Assembly (NCBI GenBank): GCA_963663245.1
Contig: OY760143.1
Span: 124,001 to 188,000, forward strand
Direction: 5' to 3'
DNA length: 64,000 nt
Origin: JAFGVL01 sp963663245
GTDB taxonomy: Bacteria; Bacteroidota; Bacteroidia; Bacteroidales; Paludibacteraceae
This document shows positions 43,659 through 52,604 of the stretch, piece by piece (the first letter of the stretch is position 1; each line of letters begins with the position of its first letter). A program made the position numbers and the translations under genes. The notes below the pieces were generated by a model. It saw nothing but the letters and a program-made list of their open reading frames with translations. It had not been told where the DNA came from and made no database searches.

Positions 43659-44657
43659 ATGAAACTAAAACAAGCACTAACAATTATCCTACTATTCTTT
43701 TTATCCTTTAGCTTTTCTTTTTGCAACAACAAGAAAAAGGACACTCCTCAGGCAGAAAAAAAAGATAGTGCACTTGTAAAGATTCCTACTTTTAATGCTG
43801 ACTCTGCTTATGCATATGTCCAGGCTCAAGTTGATTTTGGTCCACGTACTCCCAATAGTAAAGCACACAAAGCGTGTGGTGATTATTTAATTAACTACAT
43901 GAAAAATTACGGAGCCGATGTATATGTGCAAGAAACAATACTAACAGGCTTTGATGGTAAAAAATTAAATGCTCGCAACATTATCGGTTCTTATAATGCT
44001 GAAAAAACTACTCGTATTCTCTTATTAGCTCATTGGGACACTCGTCCTTGGAGCGATCACGATCCAGACCCTGCCAACAGAAACAAAGCACTTGATGGCG
44101 CCAATGATGCTGGTAGTGGCGTAGGCGTGCTTATGGAAATTGCTAGGCAATTAAATCAACAACTACCAACTATCGGGGTAGATATTCTCCTTACAGACAT
44201 GGAAGACTATGGAGAGCCTCAATGGCATCCTGGAGAACATAAAACAGAATCATGGTGTCTAGGGTCGCAGCACTGGGCTAATAACCCTCATATACCAGGC
44301 TATCGAGCTAAATATGGAATATTGCTAGATATGGTTGGTGCTCCTAATGCTACTTTCCCAAAAGAAGAGTACTCTATGAACTATGCACCATTCGTAGTTG
44401 AAAAAGTATGGAACGAAGCTAAAGCAAATGGCTTTGGTAATTATTTTATAAATAAAAGAGGCGGTGCTATTACCGACGACCATGTGCCCATCAACCAAGT
44501 ATTAGGCATACCAACTATTGATATTATTTATTATACCGACAATGGGTTTGGCTCCTATTGGCATACTCAAAATGACACAATGGAAAATATTGACAAAGGA
44601 ACTTTACGAGCTGTTGGACAAACTCTTTTAGGAGTTATTTACAAAGAAAAAGAATGA
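43659..44657 (+). CDS. M28-family glutaminyl-peptide cyclotransferase-like protein
   Basis: The 332-residue protein has an N-terminal hydrophobic export signal ending near SFSFC (possibly a lipoprotein, though the lipobox is poor) and an M28 zinc-hydrolase fold (about residues 45-330). Metal ligands fit AHWDTRP, GANDAGSGVG, DMEDYG and DDHVP. The spacing and the words QVDFGPRTPNS and SWCLGSQHWA match type II glutaminyl cyclases rather than aminopeptidases. Such enzymes cyclise N-terminal Gln on exported proteins, common after signal cleavage in Bacteroidota. An ATG at 43626 would add residues before the signal peptide and is not preferred. Confidence 0.88.
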   Translation: MKLKQALTIILLFFLSFSFSFCNNKKKDTPQAEKKDSALVKIPTFNADSAYAYVQAQVDFGPRTPNSKAHKACGDYLINYMKNYGADVYVQETILTGFDGKKLNARNIIGSYNAEKTTRILLLAHWDTRPWSDHDPDPANRNKALDGANDAGSGVGVLMEIARQLNQQLPTIGVDILLTDMEDYGEPQWHPGEHKTESWCLGSQHWANNPHIPGYRAKYGILLDMVGAPNATFPKEEYSMNYAPFVVEKVWNEAKANGFGNYFINKRGGAITDDHVPINQVLGIPTIDIIYYTDNGFGSYWHTQNDTMENIDKGTLRAVGQTLLGVIYKEKE

Positions 44658-45166
44658 AAGAACAAGTAATTCAACTACACAAAGAAGTAATAGAATATTT
44701 TGCCTCTACTGATTTAAGTCAAATTGGACATACTGAAACTGTTCACAATTTTGCTCAATTAATTGCTTCTCTAGAAAAATGTGATGATAAAAAACAACAT
44801 TTAATTGAAATGGCCGCTTTGCTACACGATATTGGTTGCCCTAGCGCACAAGAAAAATACGGGAATACCAATGCCCCTAATCAAGAAAAAGAAGGGAAAG
44901 CAATCGCAAAAGAGATACTAAAAAAATACACACTTGATGAAACAGACAAAACATTGATTGCTGAAGTAGTCGGGTTTCACCATAATCAAAAGAAGCTACA
45001 GGAAGTTGGTTTTGAAATCTTAGCAGAAGCAGATTTAATTGTCAATCTACTGGAAGGATATTTTAAAATTGAACAAGCCCCCAAGCTATTTGAACAGTTA
45101 GTAAGCACTAAAAGTGGGAAGGAATTATTTTGGAATATGTTTTTAAAAAAATACACAACACTATGA
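44654..45166 (+). CDS. HD-domain phosphohydrolase
   Basis: The 170-residue protein has the HD metal motif: His26 (IGHTETV), His58-Asp59 (ALLHDIGCPSA) and a later EADLIVNL. It belongs to the small HDIG-type hydrolases that act on nucleotides or phosphate esters; the substrate is unknown. Its ATG overlaps the stop of the cyclotransferase gene (ATGA), and its own stop overlaps the next start in the same way, so three genes are translationally linked. Confidence 0.86.
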   Translation: MKEQVIQLHKEVIEYFASTDLSQIGHTETVHNFAQLIASLEKCDDKKQHLIEMAALLHDIGCPSAQEKYGNTNAPNQEKEGKAIAKEILKKYTLDETDKTLIAEVVGFHHNQKKLQEVGFEILAEADLIVNLLEGYFKIEQAPKLFEQLVSTKSGKELFWNMFLKKYTTL

Positions 45167-45882
45167 AAGACTTAGCTAATTCAATTAAAACAATTCTTAA
45201 TGAAAGAATATCAAGCCCTTTTTATGGGTCATTTATTATAACATGGTTATTGTGGAATTGGAAAATTCCATATGTTACTTTTTTTATTAATTCATCAGCA
45301 CTTAAAATCAATAAGATTGATTATATACTTTCAAACTGCAATGACTTACATTATTTAATAACATATCCAATAGTCTCAACAATTCTTATTATTGGAATAG
45401 TCCCTTTTATAACAAATACAGCCTATTGGATAACACTTTTATTTGACCAATGGAGATTGAATAAAAAGATTGGTGTTGAAAAGAAACAGCTACTAACATT
45501 AGAACAATCTCTTCAAATTAGAGCTGAGATGCAAAGTAGCGAAGAAAAATATGAGAAACTACTCCAAAATAAAGATGTGGAAATTGAAAGACTAAAAAAA
45601 CACATTGAAGCTCTTAAAGAATTTACTCCAAGTATCGATGATGTTAAATCAAATGAATATGAGGAATTTAAAGAGTTATTAAAAAATGATAGTGTTATTA
45701 AACACCTGGAAAGCATTGTTAATCATGCAAATAGAGGGTGGACTATTGACTCTGAAATACCAAGTTCTGTCCTAAACATCTTAGTAGCAAGCGATATAAT
45801 AACCTCTAAAGGAAGCTCTCGCTACGATTTAACCCAAAAAGGCAAACGTTTTTATAGTGCATCACTTTCGAATAAACCATAA
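45163..45882 (+). CDS. Two-TM coiled-coil protein with C-terminal winged-helix-like tail, unknown function
   Basis: The 239-residue product begins with a short helix and ISSPFYGSFIITWLLWNW, a pattern I associate with a widespread but uncharacterised membrane family. A first membrane segment lies at about 23-45 and a second at about 75-98. A charged coiled coil (about 110-155) follows, then a small helical domain (about 165-235, VASDIITSKGSSRYDLTQKGKRF) that looks like a winged helix. The start was set at the ATG overlapping the HD gene stop; a longer TTG frame exists. rnhB begins five bases downstream. Confidence 0.7.
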   Translation: MKDLANSIKTILNERISSPFYGSFIITWLLWNWKIPYVTFFINSSALKINKIDYILSNCNDLHYLITYPIVSTILIIGIVPFITNTAYWITLLFDQWRLNKKIGVEKKQLLTLEQSLQIRAEMQSSEEKYEKLLQNKDVEIERLKKHIEALKEFTPSIDDVKSNEYEEFKELLKNDSVIKHLESIVNHANRGWTIDSEIPSSVLNILVASDIITSKGSSRYDLTQKGKRFYSASLSNKP

Positions 45883-45887
45883 TTACC

Positions 45888-46484
45888 ATGCCTCTAAAAC
45901 TATCATACCATAGAAATCTTATAGAAGCAGGTTGCGACGAAGCTGGTCGTGGTTGCTTGTCGGGCTCTGTATTTGCTGCTGCTGTAATTCTTCCTAAGAA
46001 ATTCAAAAACAAACTCCTCAACGATTCCAAGCAACTCTCCGACAAACAACGTTATGCCCTTCGACCTATCATTGAAGAACAAGCTATCGCTTGGGCAGTC
46101 GGTATTGTCACAGCACAAGAAATTGATGAAATAAATATTCTAAATGCATCCATACTTGCCATGCATCGTGCTGTCGATCAACTCAAAACGATACCCGAGC
46201 ACTTACTAATTGATGGCAATCGTTTTAAAAAATACCAAGATATACCACATACCTGTGTGATAAAAGGAGATGGGAAATACCTTCCTATAGCCGCCGCATC
46301 TATTCTAGCTAAAACATATCGCGACGACTATATGTTGAAACTAAGCAAAGAACACCCTGAATATAATTGGGAGAATAACAAAGGCTACCCCACTAAAAAA
46401 CACCGTGCCGCCATACAAGAGTACGGAGTAACACCCTATCATCGTATGAGCTATCGATTACTGGATAATCAGCTAGAAATATAA
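45888..46484 (+). CDS. rnhB: Ribonuclease HII
   Basis: Removes ribonucleotides from DNA and RNA primers. The 198-residue protein has the RNase HII signature with catalytic D17-E18 in GCDEAGRGCLSG, a third Asp in LLIDGNRF, and a late VIKGDGKYLPIAAASILAK. Length is standard. It is the last gene of a tight run starting at 43659. Confidence 0.96.
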   Translation: MPLKLSYHRNLIEAGCDEAGRGCLSGSVFAAAVILPKKFKNKLLNDSKQLSDKQRYALRPIIEEQAIAWAVGIVTAQEIDEINILNASILAMHRAVDQLKTIPEHLLIDGNRFKKYQDIPHTCVIKGDGKYLPIAAASILAKTYRDDYMLKLSKEHPEYNWENNKGYPTKKHRAAIQEYGVTPYHRMSYRLLDNQLEI

Positions 46485-46515
46485 TCCCTTTAAAAAAAAA
46501 CAGCTTCTTATTAGT

Positions 46516-46646
46516 ATTGCTGTCTGCTTTAGCTGACGGATTCTAATATTTATGTTGAGTTGGGCTTTAGCCCCATATTGAATTAGAATGTGGCTAAAGC
46601 CATTTTAATTGTTCTCTTTCTTCCGTCAGCTAAAGCAGACGGCAAT
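46516..46646. repeat. Nested palindromic intergenic repeat (REP/MITE-like)
   Basis: The outer 25-bp arms (46516-46540 and 46622-46646) are inverted copies with one mismatch. Inside lie the smaller palindromes gggctttagccc (46562-46573) and tggctaaagcca (46591-46602), plus an inverted pair ttctaat/attagaa (46541-46547, 46582-46588). No transposase is encoded. All stems share the core GCTTTAGC/GCTAAAGC, as in mobile non-coding repeats of other Bacteroidota. Confidence 0.8.
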
Positions 46647-46717
46647 ATATTTCTACCTTTTTACAAAATTTAACGCTTTCTACACAACAAATTGCATTAC
46701 AGTACTGTTTTACTTGT

Positions 46718-47749
46718 ATGAGAAGAATTGTTTATATACAAATCATTGCATTTATAGTATTACTTATAAGTGCGCCGGCTTGTTCTCAAGAAAAACCTAT
46801 AACTACTATGGATTCAACTATAAAGAAAACAGATAAAGAATGGAAAACCCTTCTTAACGAAGAGCAATATTTTATTCTCCGTAAAAAAGGGACAGAAGCT
46901 CCCTACACAGGCAAGCTGCTTATGGTAAAAGACAAGGGCTCCTACCAATGTAGCGCTTGCGGAAATACCTTATTTACTTCAGAGGCTAAATTCGATTCGC
47001 ATTGTGGATGGCCAAGTTTTGACAAAGAAATTGGCGAGGGGAAAATAATAACAGAAGTAGATAGTAGTCTTGGTATGGTACGTACTGAAATTATGTGTGG
47101 AAGATGCGATGGGCACTTAGGGCATGTATTTAATGATGGTCCTACAGAAACAGGATTACGTTATTGCGTTAACTCAGTATCATTAGAATTTGTTCCCGAA
47201 AAGAAAGAAGAAAGTCATGCCGACACTATTACCTTAGGAGCAGGATGTTTTTGGTGTGTTGAAGCAATTTTCCAACGCTTAAAAGGAGTTGATTCTGTTT
47301 CCTCTGGTTACACTGGAGGGAAAAACCCAAACCCAAACTACAAAGAAGTGTGTGATGGCACAACTGGTCATGCCGAAGTAGTACAGATTATATTCGACTC
47401 ACATAGGATTAGCTTAGAAGAAATTTTACAGGTATTCTTTGCCGTTCACGACCCTACAACACTTAACCGACAAGGCAATGATGTGGGCACACAATATCGC
47501 TCAGCCATATTTTACAACGACAATACACAAAAAGTGATCGCACAAAAAGTGATTGATGAATACACATCTGAAAAAGTATTTGACAAACCAATTGTAACAA
47601 CCCTTGAGCCTTTTAAAGAGTTTTACAAGGCCGAAGATTATCATCAAAACTACTTCAATGAGAATACTGAGCAGCCCTATTGTCGAGCTATAATTATGCC
47701 TAAGGTTCGGAAATTTGAGAAGGTATTTAAAGATAAGTTGTTAAAATAA
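46718..47749 (+). CDS. msrBA: Exported bifunctional methionine sulfoxide reductase MsrB-MsrA
   Basis: Reduces both R- and S-methionine sulfoxide. The 343-residue fusion starts with a signal peptide (about residues 1-22, ending APACS). An MsrB domain (about 42-165) has zinc Cys pairs in QCSACG and CGRCDG and the catalytic Cys in RYCVNS. An MsrA domain (about 170-335) has catalytic GCFWCVE and the signature RQGNDVGTQYRS. The order B then A is the reverse of the A-B fusion in Neisseria PilB. Export suggests repair of envelope proteins. Confidence 0.95.
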   Translation: MRRIVYIQIIAFIVLLISAPACSQEKPITTMDSTIKKTDKEWKTLLNEEQYFILRKKGTEAPYTGKLLMVKDKGSYQCSACGNTLFTSEAKFDSHCGWPSFDKEIGEGKIITEVDSSLGMVRTEIMCGRCDGHLGHVFNDGPTETGLRYCVNSVSLEFVPEKKEESHADTITLGAGCFWCVEAIFQRLKGVDSVSSGYTGGKNPNPNYKEVCDGTTGHAEVVQIIFDSHRISLEEILQVFFAVHDPTTLNRQGNDVGTQYRSAIFYNDNTQKVIAQKVIDEYTSEKVFDKPIVTTLEPFKEFYKAEDYHQNYFNENTEQPYCRAIIMPKVRKFEKVFKDKLLK

Positions 47750-47754
47750 TATTG

Positions 47755-47762
47755 TATATTTG
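47755..47762 (+). promoter_or_regulatory. -7 element of the lipoprotein gene
   Basis: TATATTTG is an exact match 24 bases before the ATG at 47787. Confidence 0.55.
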
Positions 47763-47786
47763 AATATCAATTTAATATTCAAATCA

Positions 47787-48467
47787 ATGAAAACATCAAC
47801 AACAATTAGAATACTTTTATTCCTTAGTGTACTATTCGTGTTATCATCATGTGCTCCTGTTTACTTACCCAATACAGTAAATATGGCCTTGCCTGGAGAA
47901 AAAGGAGATGTAAAAGTCAGCGCCTATACTGGTTTTTCTGGCTATGATTTACAAGCATCAGTTGCCCCAACCGAACATATAGTAGTAACACTCAATGGGA
48001 GCTATGTTGATTGGAGTTCTGATTCTACTCGTAGCAAACGTCAACATGGATTTATTGAAGCAGGAGCTGGTATTTACACAAAAATGGGAACTAAGGGTCG
48101 AGTCTCATTAGTTGGAGGATATGGCTTTGGAAAAATAAATGCTATATATGACAATAATCTCTTTAATGATGACTTAAAAGTAAATAATTCTAGGATATTC
48201 CTTCAGCCAACAATTGGCGTTGAGTCTGATGTATTTGAAGCAGCTTTTGCATCGAGATTTGCACATGTGCTTATCTTTCAAGGAAAAAACAGTGAATCTC
48301 AATTTTTTATTGAACCAGCAATTGCTCTAAAATTAGGTTTCAAATATCTGAAGTTTGTCACACAAATTGGAGTATCTATTCCTGTTGGCAATCTAAATAT
48401 TCATTATCAACCTTTCATTGGTTCCATTGGTATGGAAGCAAATATTGGCGAGTTATTTAGAAAATAA
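47787..48467 (+). CDS. Outer-membrane beta-barrel-like lipoprotein of unknown function
   Basis: The 226-residue protein has a lipoprotein signal with lipobox LSSC at about residues 19-22. The rest is made of amphipathic strands rich in Gly and aromatic residues (SAYTGFSGYDLQASV, RVSLVGGYGFGKI, FEAAFASRFAHVLIF), as in small barrel proteins. No family was recognised. An in-frame TTG at 47760 overlaps the -7 element, so the ATG at 47787, which also gives the proper signal, was chosen. A long palindromic terminator follows. Confidence 0.75.
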   Translation: MKTSTTIRILLFLSVLFVLSSCAPVYLPNTVNMALPGEKGDVKVSAYTGFSGYDLQASVAPTEHIVVTLNGSYVDWSSDSTRSKRQHGFIEAGAGIYTKMGTKGRVSLVGGYGFGKINAIYDNNLFNDDLKVNNSRIFLQPTIGVESDVFEAAFASRFAHVLIFQGKNSESQFFIEPAIALKLGFKYLKFVTQIGVSIPVGNLNIHYQPFIGSIGMEANIGELFRK

Positions 48468-48479
48468 ATAAAACTAACC

Positions 48480-48519
48480 AAAGAGAGCCCTTTATCAAAT
48501 TTGATAAAGGGCTCTCTTT
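48480..48519 (+). terminator. 40-nt perfect palindrome terminator
   Basis: Bases 48480-48499 and 48500-48519 are perfect reverse complements (20-bp arms, no separate loop); the 3' arm ends in TTT and more T follow. Confidence 0.85.
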
Positions 48520-48534
48520 ATTCTTTTATAACGC

Positions 48535-48542
48535 TATCTTTG
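48535..48542 (+). promoter_or_regulatory. mnmA -7 element, near-leaderless
   Basis: TATCTTTG is an exact match ending 7 bases before the mnmA ATG, so the transcript would have almost no 5' leader. Confidence 0.6.
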
Positions 48543-48549
48543 CAATCAA

Positions 48550-49599
48550 ATGAAACCTTCAAAACCATCTTGTCTATTAGGGATGTCGGGTGGCACCGAC
48601 AGCTCTGTTGCTGCAATGCTATTGCAAGAGCAAGGCTATACTGTTATTGGAGTTACCTTTCGTTTTTGGGAGAATGATTCTTCTATTAAACAATTACAAG
48701 ATGCTCAAGCATTAGCTACAAAGCTAGGCATTCAACATATTATACATGATGCTCAAAATATTTTTAAAGCAGAAATCGTTGACTATTTTACTGCTGAATA
48801 TTTAGCAGGGCGCACTCCCGTTCCCTGTGTAAAATGCAACAACCAACTTAAATGGAAACTTCTTTTTGATCTATCAGAAAAACTTAATTGCGAAACAATT
48901 TCCACAGGACATTACTCTAATAGAATTGAAAAAAATGGCTTTTTTCATATTGAAAAAGGAGTAGACCCTGACAAAGATCAATCATTTTTTCTTTGGGGAC
49001 TTCCTCAAAATATCCTTAAAAAGATAGTACTGCCCTTAGGTAAATACACTAAAAAACAAGTGCGGGAAATTGCTAATAAAAAAGGCTTCCCAACAATATC
49101 AAAAAAGAAAGATAGTTTAGGAGTCTGTTTTTGCTCGGATGACTATAGACCATTTTTGAGGGAGCAAGCATCTGATTTTATATTTAAAGAAGGAAACTAC
49201 ATCAATGAAAAAGGCGAAATTCTTGGTCGGCACCAAGGATATCCATTTTACACCATTGGTCAACGACGAGGTTTAGGGATACATCTAAACAGAGCTATTT
49301 TTGTAAAAGAAATTATCCCAGAGAGCAACACCGTTGTGTTAGCTCCTTTAAAAAGCCTGTATAAAACTGAGTTTTTTTTAAAAGATTGGAATCTAATTAA
49401 CGACACAGATTTTACAAATACTTTTGATATTATCACAAAAATCCGCTACAGAAAACAAGCGACTCCTAGTCGTGTGATAAAACTTAAAAATGATTTACTC
49501 AAAGTAGAATTAGCCGAGCCTTTAGAATCAATTGCACCAGGACAAGCGGCTGCTTTTTACAAAGGAGATATTGTATTGGGTGGAGGAATTATTGTTTAA
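48550..49599 (+). CDS. mnmA: tRNA-specific 2-thiouridylase MnmA
   Basis: Thiolates U34 of Lys, Glu and Gln tRNAs. The 349-residue protein has the PP-loop SGGTDS (residues 13-18), the catalytic Cys93 in PVPCVKCN and the persulfide-forming region GVCFCSDD (Cys193/Cys195). The usual first loop residue V in SGGVDS is T here. The C-terminal beta-barrel is present. Its last 11 bases overlap the 3' end of the M16 protease gene on the other strand. Confidence 0.94.
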   Translation: MKPSKPSCLLGMSGGTDSSVAAMLLQEQGYTVIGVTFRFWENDSSIKQLQDAQALATKLGIQHIIHDAQNIFKAEIVDYFTAEYLAGRTPVPCVKCNNQLKWKLLFDLSEKLNCETISTGHYSNRIEKNGFFHIEKGVDPDKDQSFFLWGLPQNILKKIVLPLGKYTKKQVREIANKKGFPTISKKKDSLGVCFCSDDYRPFLREQASDFIFKEGNYINEKGEILGRHQGYPFYTIGQRRGLGIHLNRAIFVKEIIPESNTVVLAPLKSLYKTEFFLKDWNLINDTDFTNTFDIITKIRYRKQATPSRVIKLKNDLLKVELAEPLESIAPGQAAAFYKGDIVLGGGIIV

Positions 49600-52399
49600 T
49601 ACTCTCCTTCGATTTCATAATCACGCTCAATACATTCTTATCCTTTAATAGCACTTTTGCTATCTCTTGAATTGCTTTTCCATTTAAGTTAGCAACAACT
49701 ACAGGAAAGTCTTCTACATAATTAATTGCATCCTCTTCATATAAACGAATGGAACTCAACCACCAGCTATTCTCTTCTAAGTTTTCTTCATGCTGTTTCA
49801 GTAAATTTTTCTTTACTTTTATCAAATCAACTTCCTTTGGACCATTGCTTACAATACTATCCAACTCTTGAAAAACAAGAGATATCAACTTATCTTTCTT
49901 AGTTGCATCGGTATCAAACTGAATACTTAAACTTGATTGTTCAACAGGCTGATTTGTTAGGCCTGCACTCACACGAACACCATATGTGCCTCCTTCTTTT
50001 TCTCTAATGCTTTCGGTATAACGAATGTCAAGAATGTCTGCTAAAGCTCCTAAATGCACTTTGTTCTCAAAACTATATGGCATTGCTTGAGTTAGCAAGT
50101 AGTATACAGATGTTTTTGATACTTGCATCTCTTTTTCAAACTCACAGTCGTTTTTACCTTTAGGGTAACGGAAGCCGTTATCTACCCATTTTTCTTTTTT
50201 ATTTGTTGTTTTTAAACCTCCCAAATAATTAAGGATTAGTGATTTTACACTGTCTTTATTTATATTACCAACAAAAACAAAAGTGAAGTCAGCAGGATTC
50301 TTAAAACGTTCTTTATAAATTTTTAAAGCCTTATGCTGATTTACCTTTTCAATAAGCTTAGTATTCAAAAGCACCGTACGAGGATGTTTATTTTTACTTA
50401 ACCAATTAACACTATCTCTGAAAGATTTATTCGGGTCGCTTTCTACATTTGCCAAAGCTGTTTTATACTGACTAATTAATGATGCATAAGCTTCTTTATC
50501 TTTTCTTGGCTCTGTAAAGTAAAGATGAACTAGCTGCAACAATGTTTCAAAATCTTTTATTGAAGAGTAGCCTTTCATCCCTTCAGAATAACTTGAAATG
50601 TACGGAGAAACAGCAACGACTTTTCCAGCAAGCATTTTTTTCAAGTCTATTGCTGAAAAATCATCCAAACCATTGTTTTCTACAATGTCAGTAGCAAAGT
50701 ACGCAGAAGGTAAATCTTTTGTCTTTTTAACTTTAGAAATACCACCATCACTAAACGCTGAGAATTGAATTTCGTCAGCTTTATTCGTTGTCGATTTAAA
50801 TAGAACTTTTATTCCGTTGCTTAATTTCCATTCATCAATTTCTAAACTCTCAATACTTTTTTCCTCAAGCAGTGTTCCGGGCTTAATTGTTTCATCAAAT
50901 AAGGCCTCTGTTATTATATCTTCCTTATAAGGTACCACTTCAGTTGTTTTTGATTTTATTAGCATATCCAACAATTCTTCTCGCGTAGGAAGTTTTACCC
51001 CTTCTTTATAAGGAGCTGTAATATCTACAATCAAATTTTCTTCTGTAATTAATGCTTGAGCTTTTTTATTTAATTCCTCCAAAGTAATCTCATTCTCAAA
51101 AAGTTGTCTAGTCTTCTCAAGTTCCCATTTGATTCCAGGTATTGGTTCTAAATCTAAAAAGTGTCCCGTATACTCACGCACATAACTTGCACTCTTTGTT
51201 TTATCTCGTTCATTATAGGCTTTCTCTAATGATGCCAACACTTTTTTCTTTGTCCTACTTAATTCATCTGCTGTAAAACCATAACGCCTCATCCGTTCTA
51301 ATTCAACTAGCATATCTTCAAAAGCCTTCTTTTCTAAACCTTCTTTTGGCACTACCATGGCTTGAAAAGCATCTTTTAATCGAGCAATTTGACCATAATT
51401 AGCATACGCACCCACATAGGAAGCATCTGGCTTAGTTGTATTTTCATTAAAACGTGCACTTAACATACTTGTTATTAAAGAGTATCTTACTAAATCGGTA
51501 TAATGTTTTTCTGTTTTCTTATACTCATCATTCGCAGCAGTCTTTTTATACTCCAACCCAATCCTAGCAAACTCTGCCTCAAGATCAGTAACAATAGATA
51601 TAATTGGCTCTCTGTTATCAGCAACAGTATAAATTATTCTTTCAGCAGGATTAATTGATTTTGGAATATCATTGAAAATTTGCTTAATGCTTTTTTCTAC
51701 CTCATCAACATCAACCTCTCCAACAATAACTATCGCTTGTAAATCTGGGCGATACCATTTTTTATAATAAGAACGTAAAGCTTCGTATGAAAAATTATTT
51801 ATTACAGCAGTGTCTCCTATAACATCGCGCTTAGCATATTGTGAGTCAGGATATTTGAGCTTGTTACTCTCTTTCCACATGCGACGATTCGCTTTTGCAC
51901 CTGTTCGCCATTCTTCTAAAATAACACCTCGTTCATTATCAATTTCTTTATCTTCTAAGCTTATAAAGCTAGACCAATCATGTAAAACTAACAAGCAACT
52001 ATCAATAATGCTTTGTCTACTCGAAGGAATATTACGTAACATATAAACCGTCTCGTCTAAAGATGTATAAGCATTTACATTTCGACCAAACTGTCCGCCA
52101 ATATTTTCTATATAATTGATAATCCCTTTGTCAGGAAAATTCTTTGTTCCATTAAATGCCATATGCTCTAAAAAATGAGCTAATCCATTTTGATGGTCTT
52201 CTTCTAAAATAGCACCTACATTTTGAACTATATAAAAATCAGCTCGTCCCTCTGGCTCATTATTCAATCTTATATAGTACGTTAATCCATTATCAAGTTT
52301 CCCATAACGAATGGCTGTATCCATCGGAATAAGTTGCTGTGAATACGCAATTACACTAGCTCCAGCAAACAACAATAAAACTATAATTTTCTTTATCAT
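49589..52399 (-). CDS. M16-family zinc metalloprotease, exported
   Basis: The 936-residue protein has a signal peptide (about residues 1-21, ending AYSQ) and two M16 halves. The first contains the inverted zinc motif HFLEH (75-79) in GLAHFLEHMAFNGTKNFP and the downstream ERGVILEEW with the third ligand Glu. The second half (from about 500) is non-catalytic and completes the chamber. The size and layout are those of the PqqL/pitrilysin-like periplasmic proteases that degrade short peptides. A -7-like TATCTTTA lies on the minus strand at 52420-52427. Confidence 0.94.
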   Translation of the reverse strand: MIKKIIVLLLFAGASVIAYSQQLIPMDTAIRYGKLDNGLTYYIRLNNEPEGRADFYIVQNVGAILEEDHQNGLAHFLEHMAFNGTKNFPDKGIINYIENIGGQFGRNVNAYTSLDETVYMLRNIPSSRQSIIDSCLLVLHDWSSFISLEDKEIDNERGVILEEWRTGAKANRRMWKESNKLKYPDSQYAKRDVIGDTAVINNFSYEALRSYYKKWYRPDLQAIVIVGEVDVDEVEKSIKQIFNDIPKSINPAERIIYTVADNREPIISIVTDLEAEFARIGLEYKKTAANDEYKKTEKHYTDLVRYSLITSMLSARFNENTTKPDASYVGAYANYGQIARLKDAFQAMVVPKEGLEKKAFEDMLVELERMRRYGFTADELSRTKKKVLASLEKAYNERDKTKSASYVREYTGHFLDLEPIPGIKWELEKTRQLFENEITLEELNKKAQALITEENLIVDITAPYKEGVKLPTREELLDMLIKSKTTEVVPYKEDIITEALFDETIKPGTLLEEKSIESLEIDEWKLSNGIKVLFKSTTNKADEIQFSAFSDGGISKVKKTKDLPSAYFATDIVENNGLDDFSAIDLKKMLAGKVVAVSPYISSYSEGMKGYSSIKDFETLLQLVHLYFTEPRKDKEAYASLISQYKTALANVESDPNKSFRDSVNWLSKNKHPRTVLLNTKLIEKVNQHKALKIYKERFKNPADFTFVFVGNINKDSVKSLILNYLGGLKTTNKKEKWVDNGFRYPKGKNDCEFEKEMQVSKTSVYYLLTQAMPYSFENKVHLGALADILDIRYTESIREKEGGTYGVRVSAGLTNQPVEQSSLSIQFDTDATKKDKLISLVFQELDSIVSNGPKEVDLIKVKKNLLKQHEENLEENSWWLSSIRLYEEDAINYVEDFPVVVANLNGKAIQEIAKVLLKDKNVLSVIMKSKESIKQ

Positions 52400-52556
52400 A
52401 ACTGTTTATTTTAAGTACGTAAAGATACAAATTCTTATGTAGAATTTAGATTGCATTTCTTATTAGATGTAAGCAGGACAACATTCTTTGATTAAAATTT
52501 GATTTATTTAAGAGAATTTTAATAGAGAAATATTTCTTTAATAAGCTGAATTATTC

Positions 52557-52564
52557 TACTTTTG
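52557..52564 (+). promoter_or_regulatory. -7 element of the CoA-transferase gene
   Basis: TACTTTTG is an exact match 40 bases before the ATG at 52605. Confidence 0.55.
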
Positions 52565-52604
52565 CAACTCTTCAATAGATTAGAATAAAAAAATAATATA
52601 TATT

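Noticed and set aside
44654..46484. HD hydrolase plus membrane protein as an antiphage defence island
   Set aside because: The genes are embedded with rnhB and a glutaminyl cyclase-like gene, with no nuclease, toxin or mobile-element neighbours; kept only as an unknown pair.
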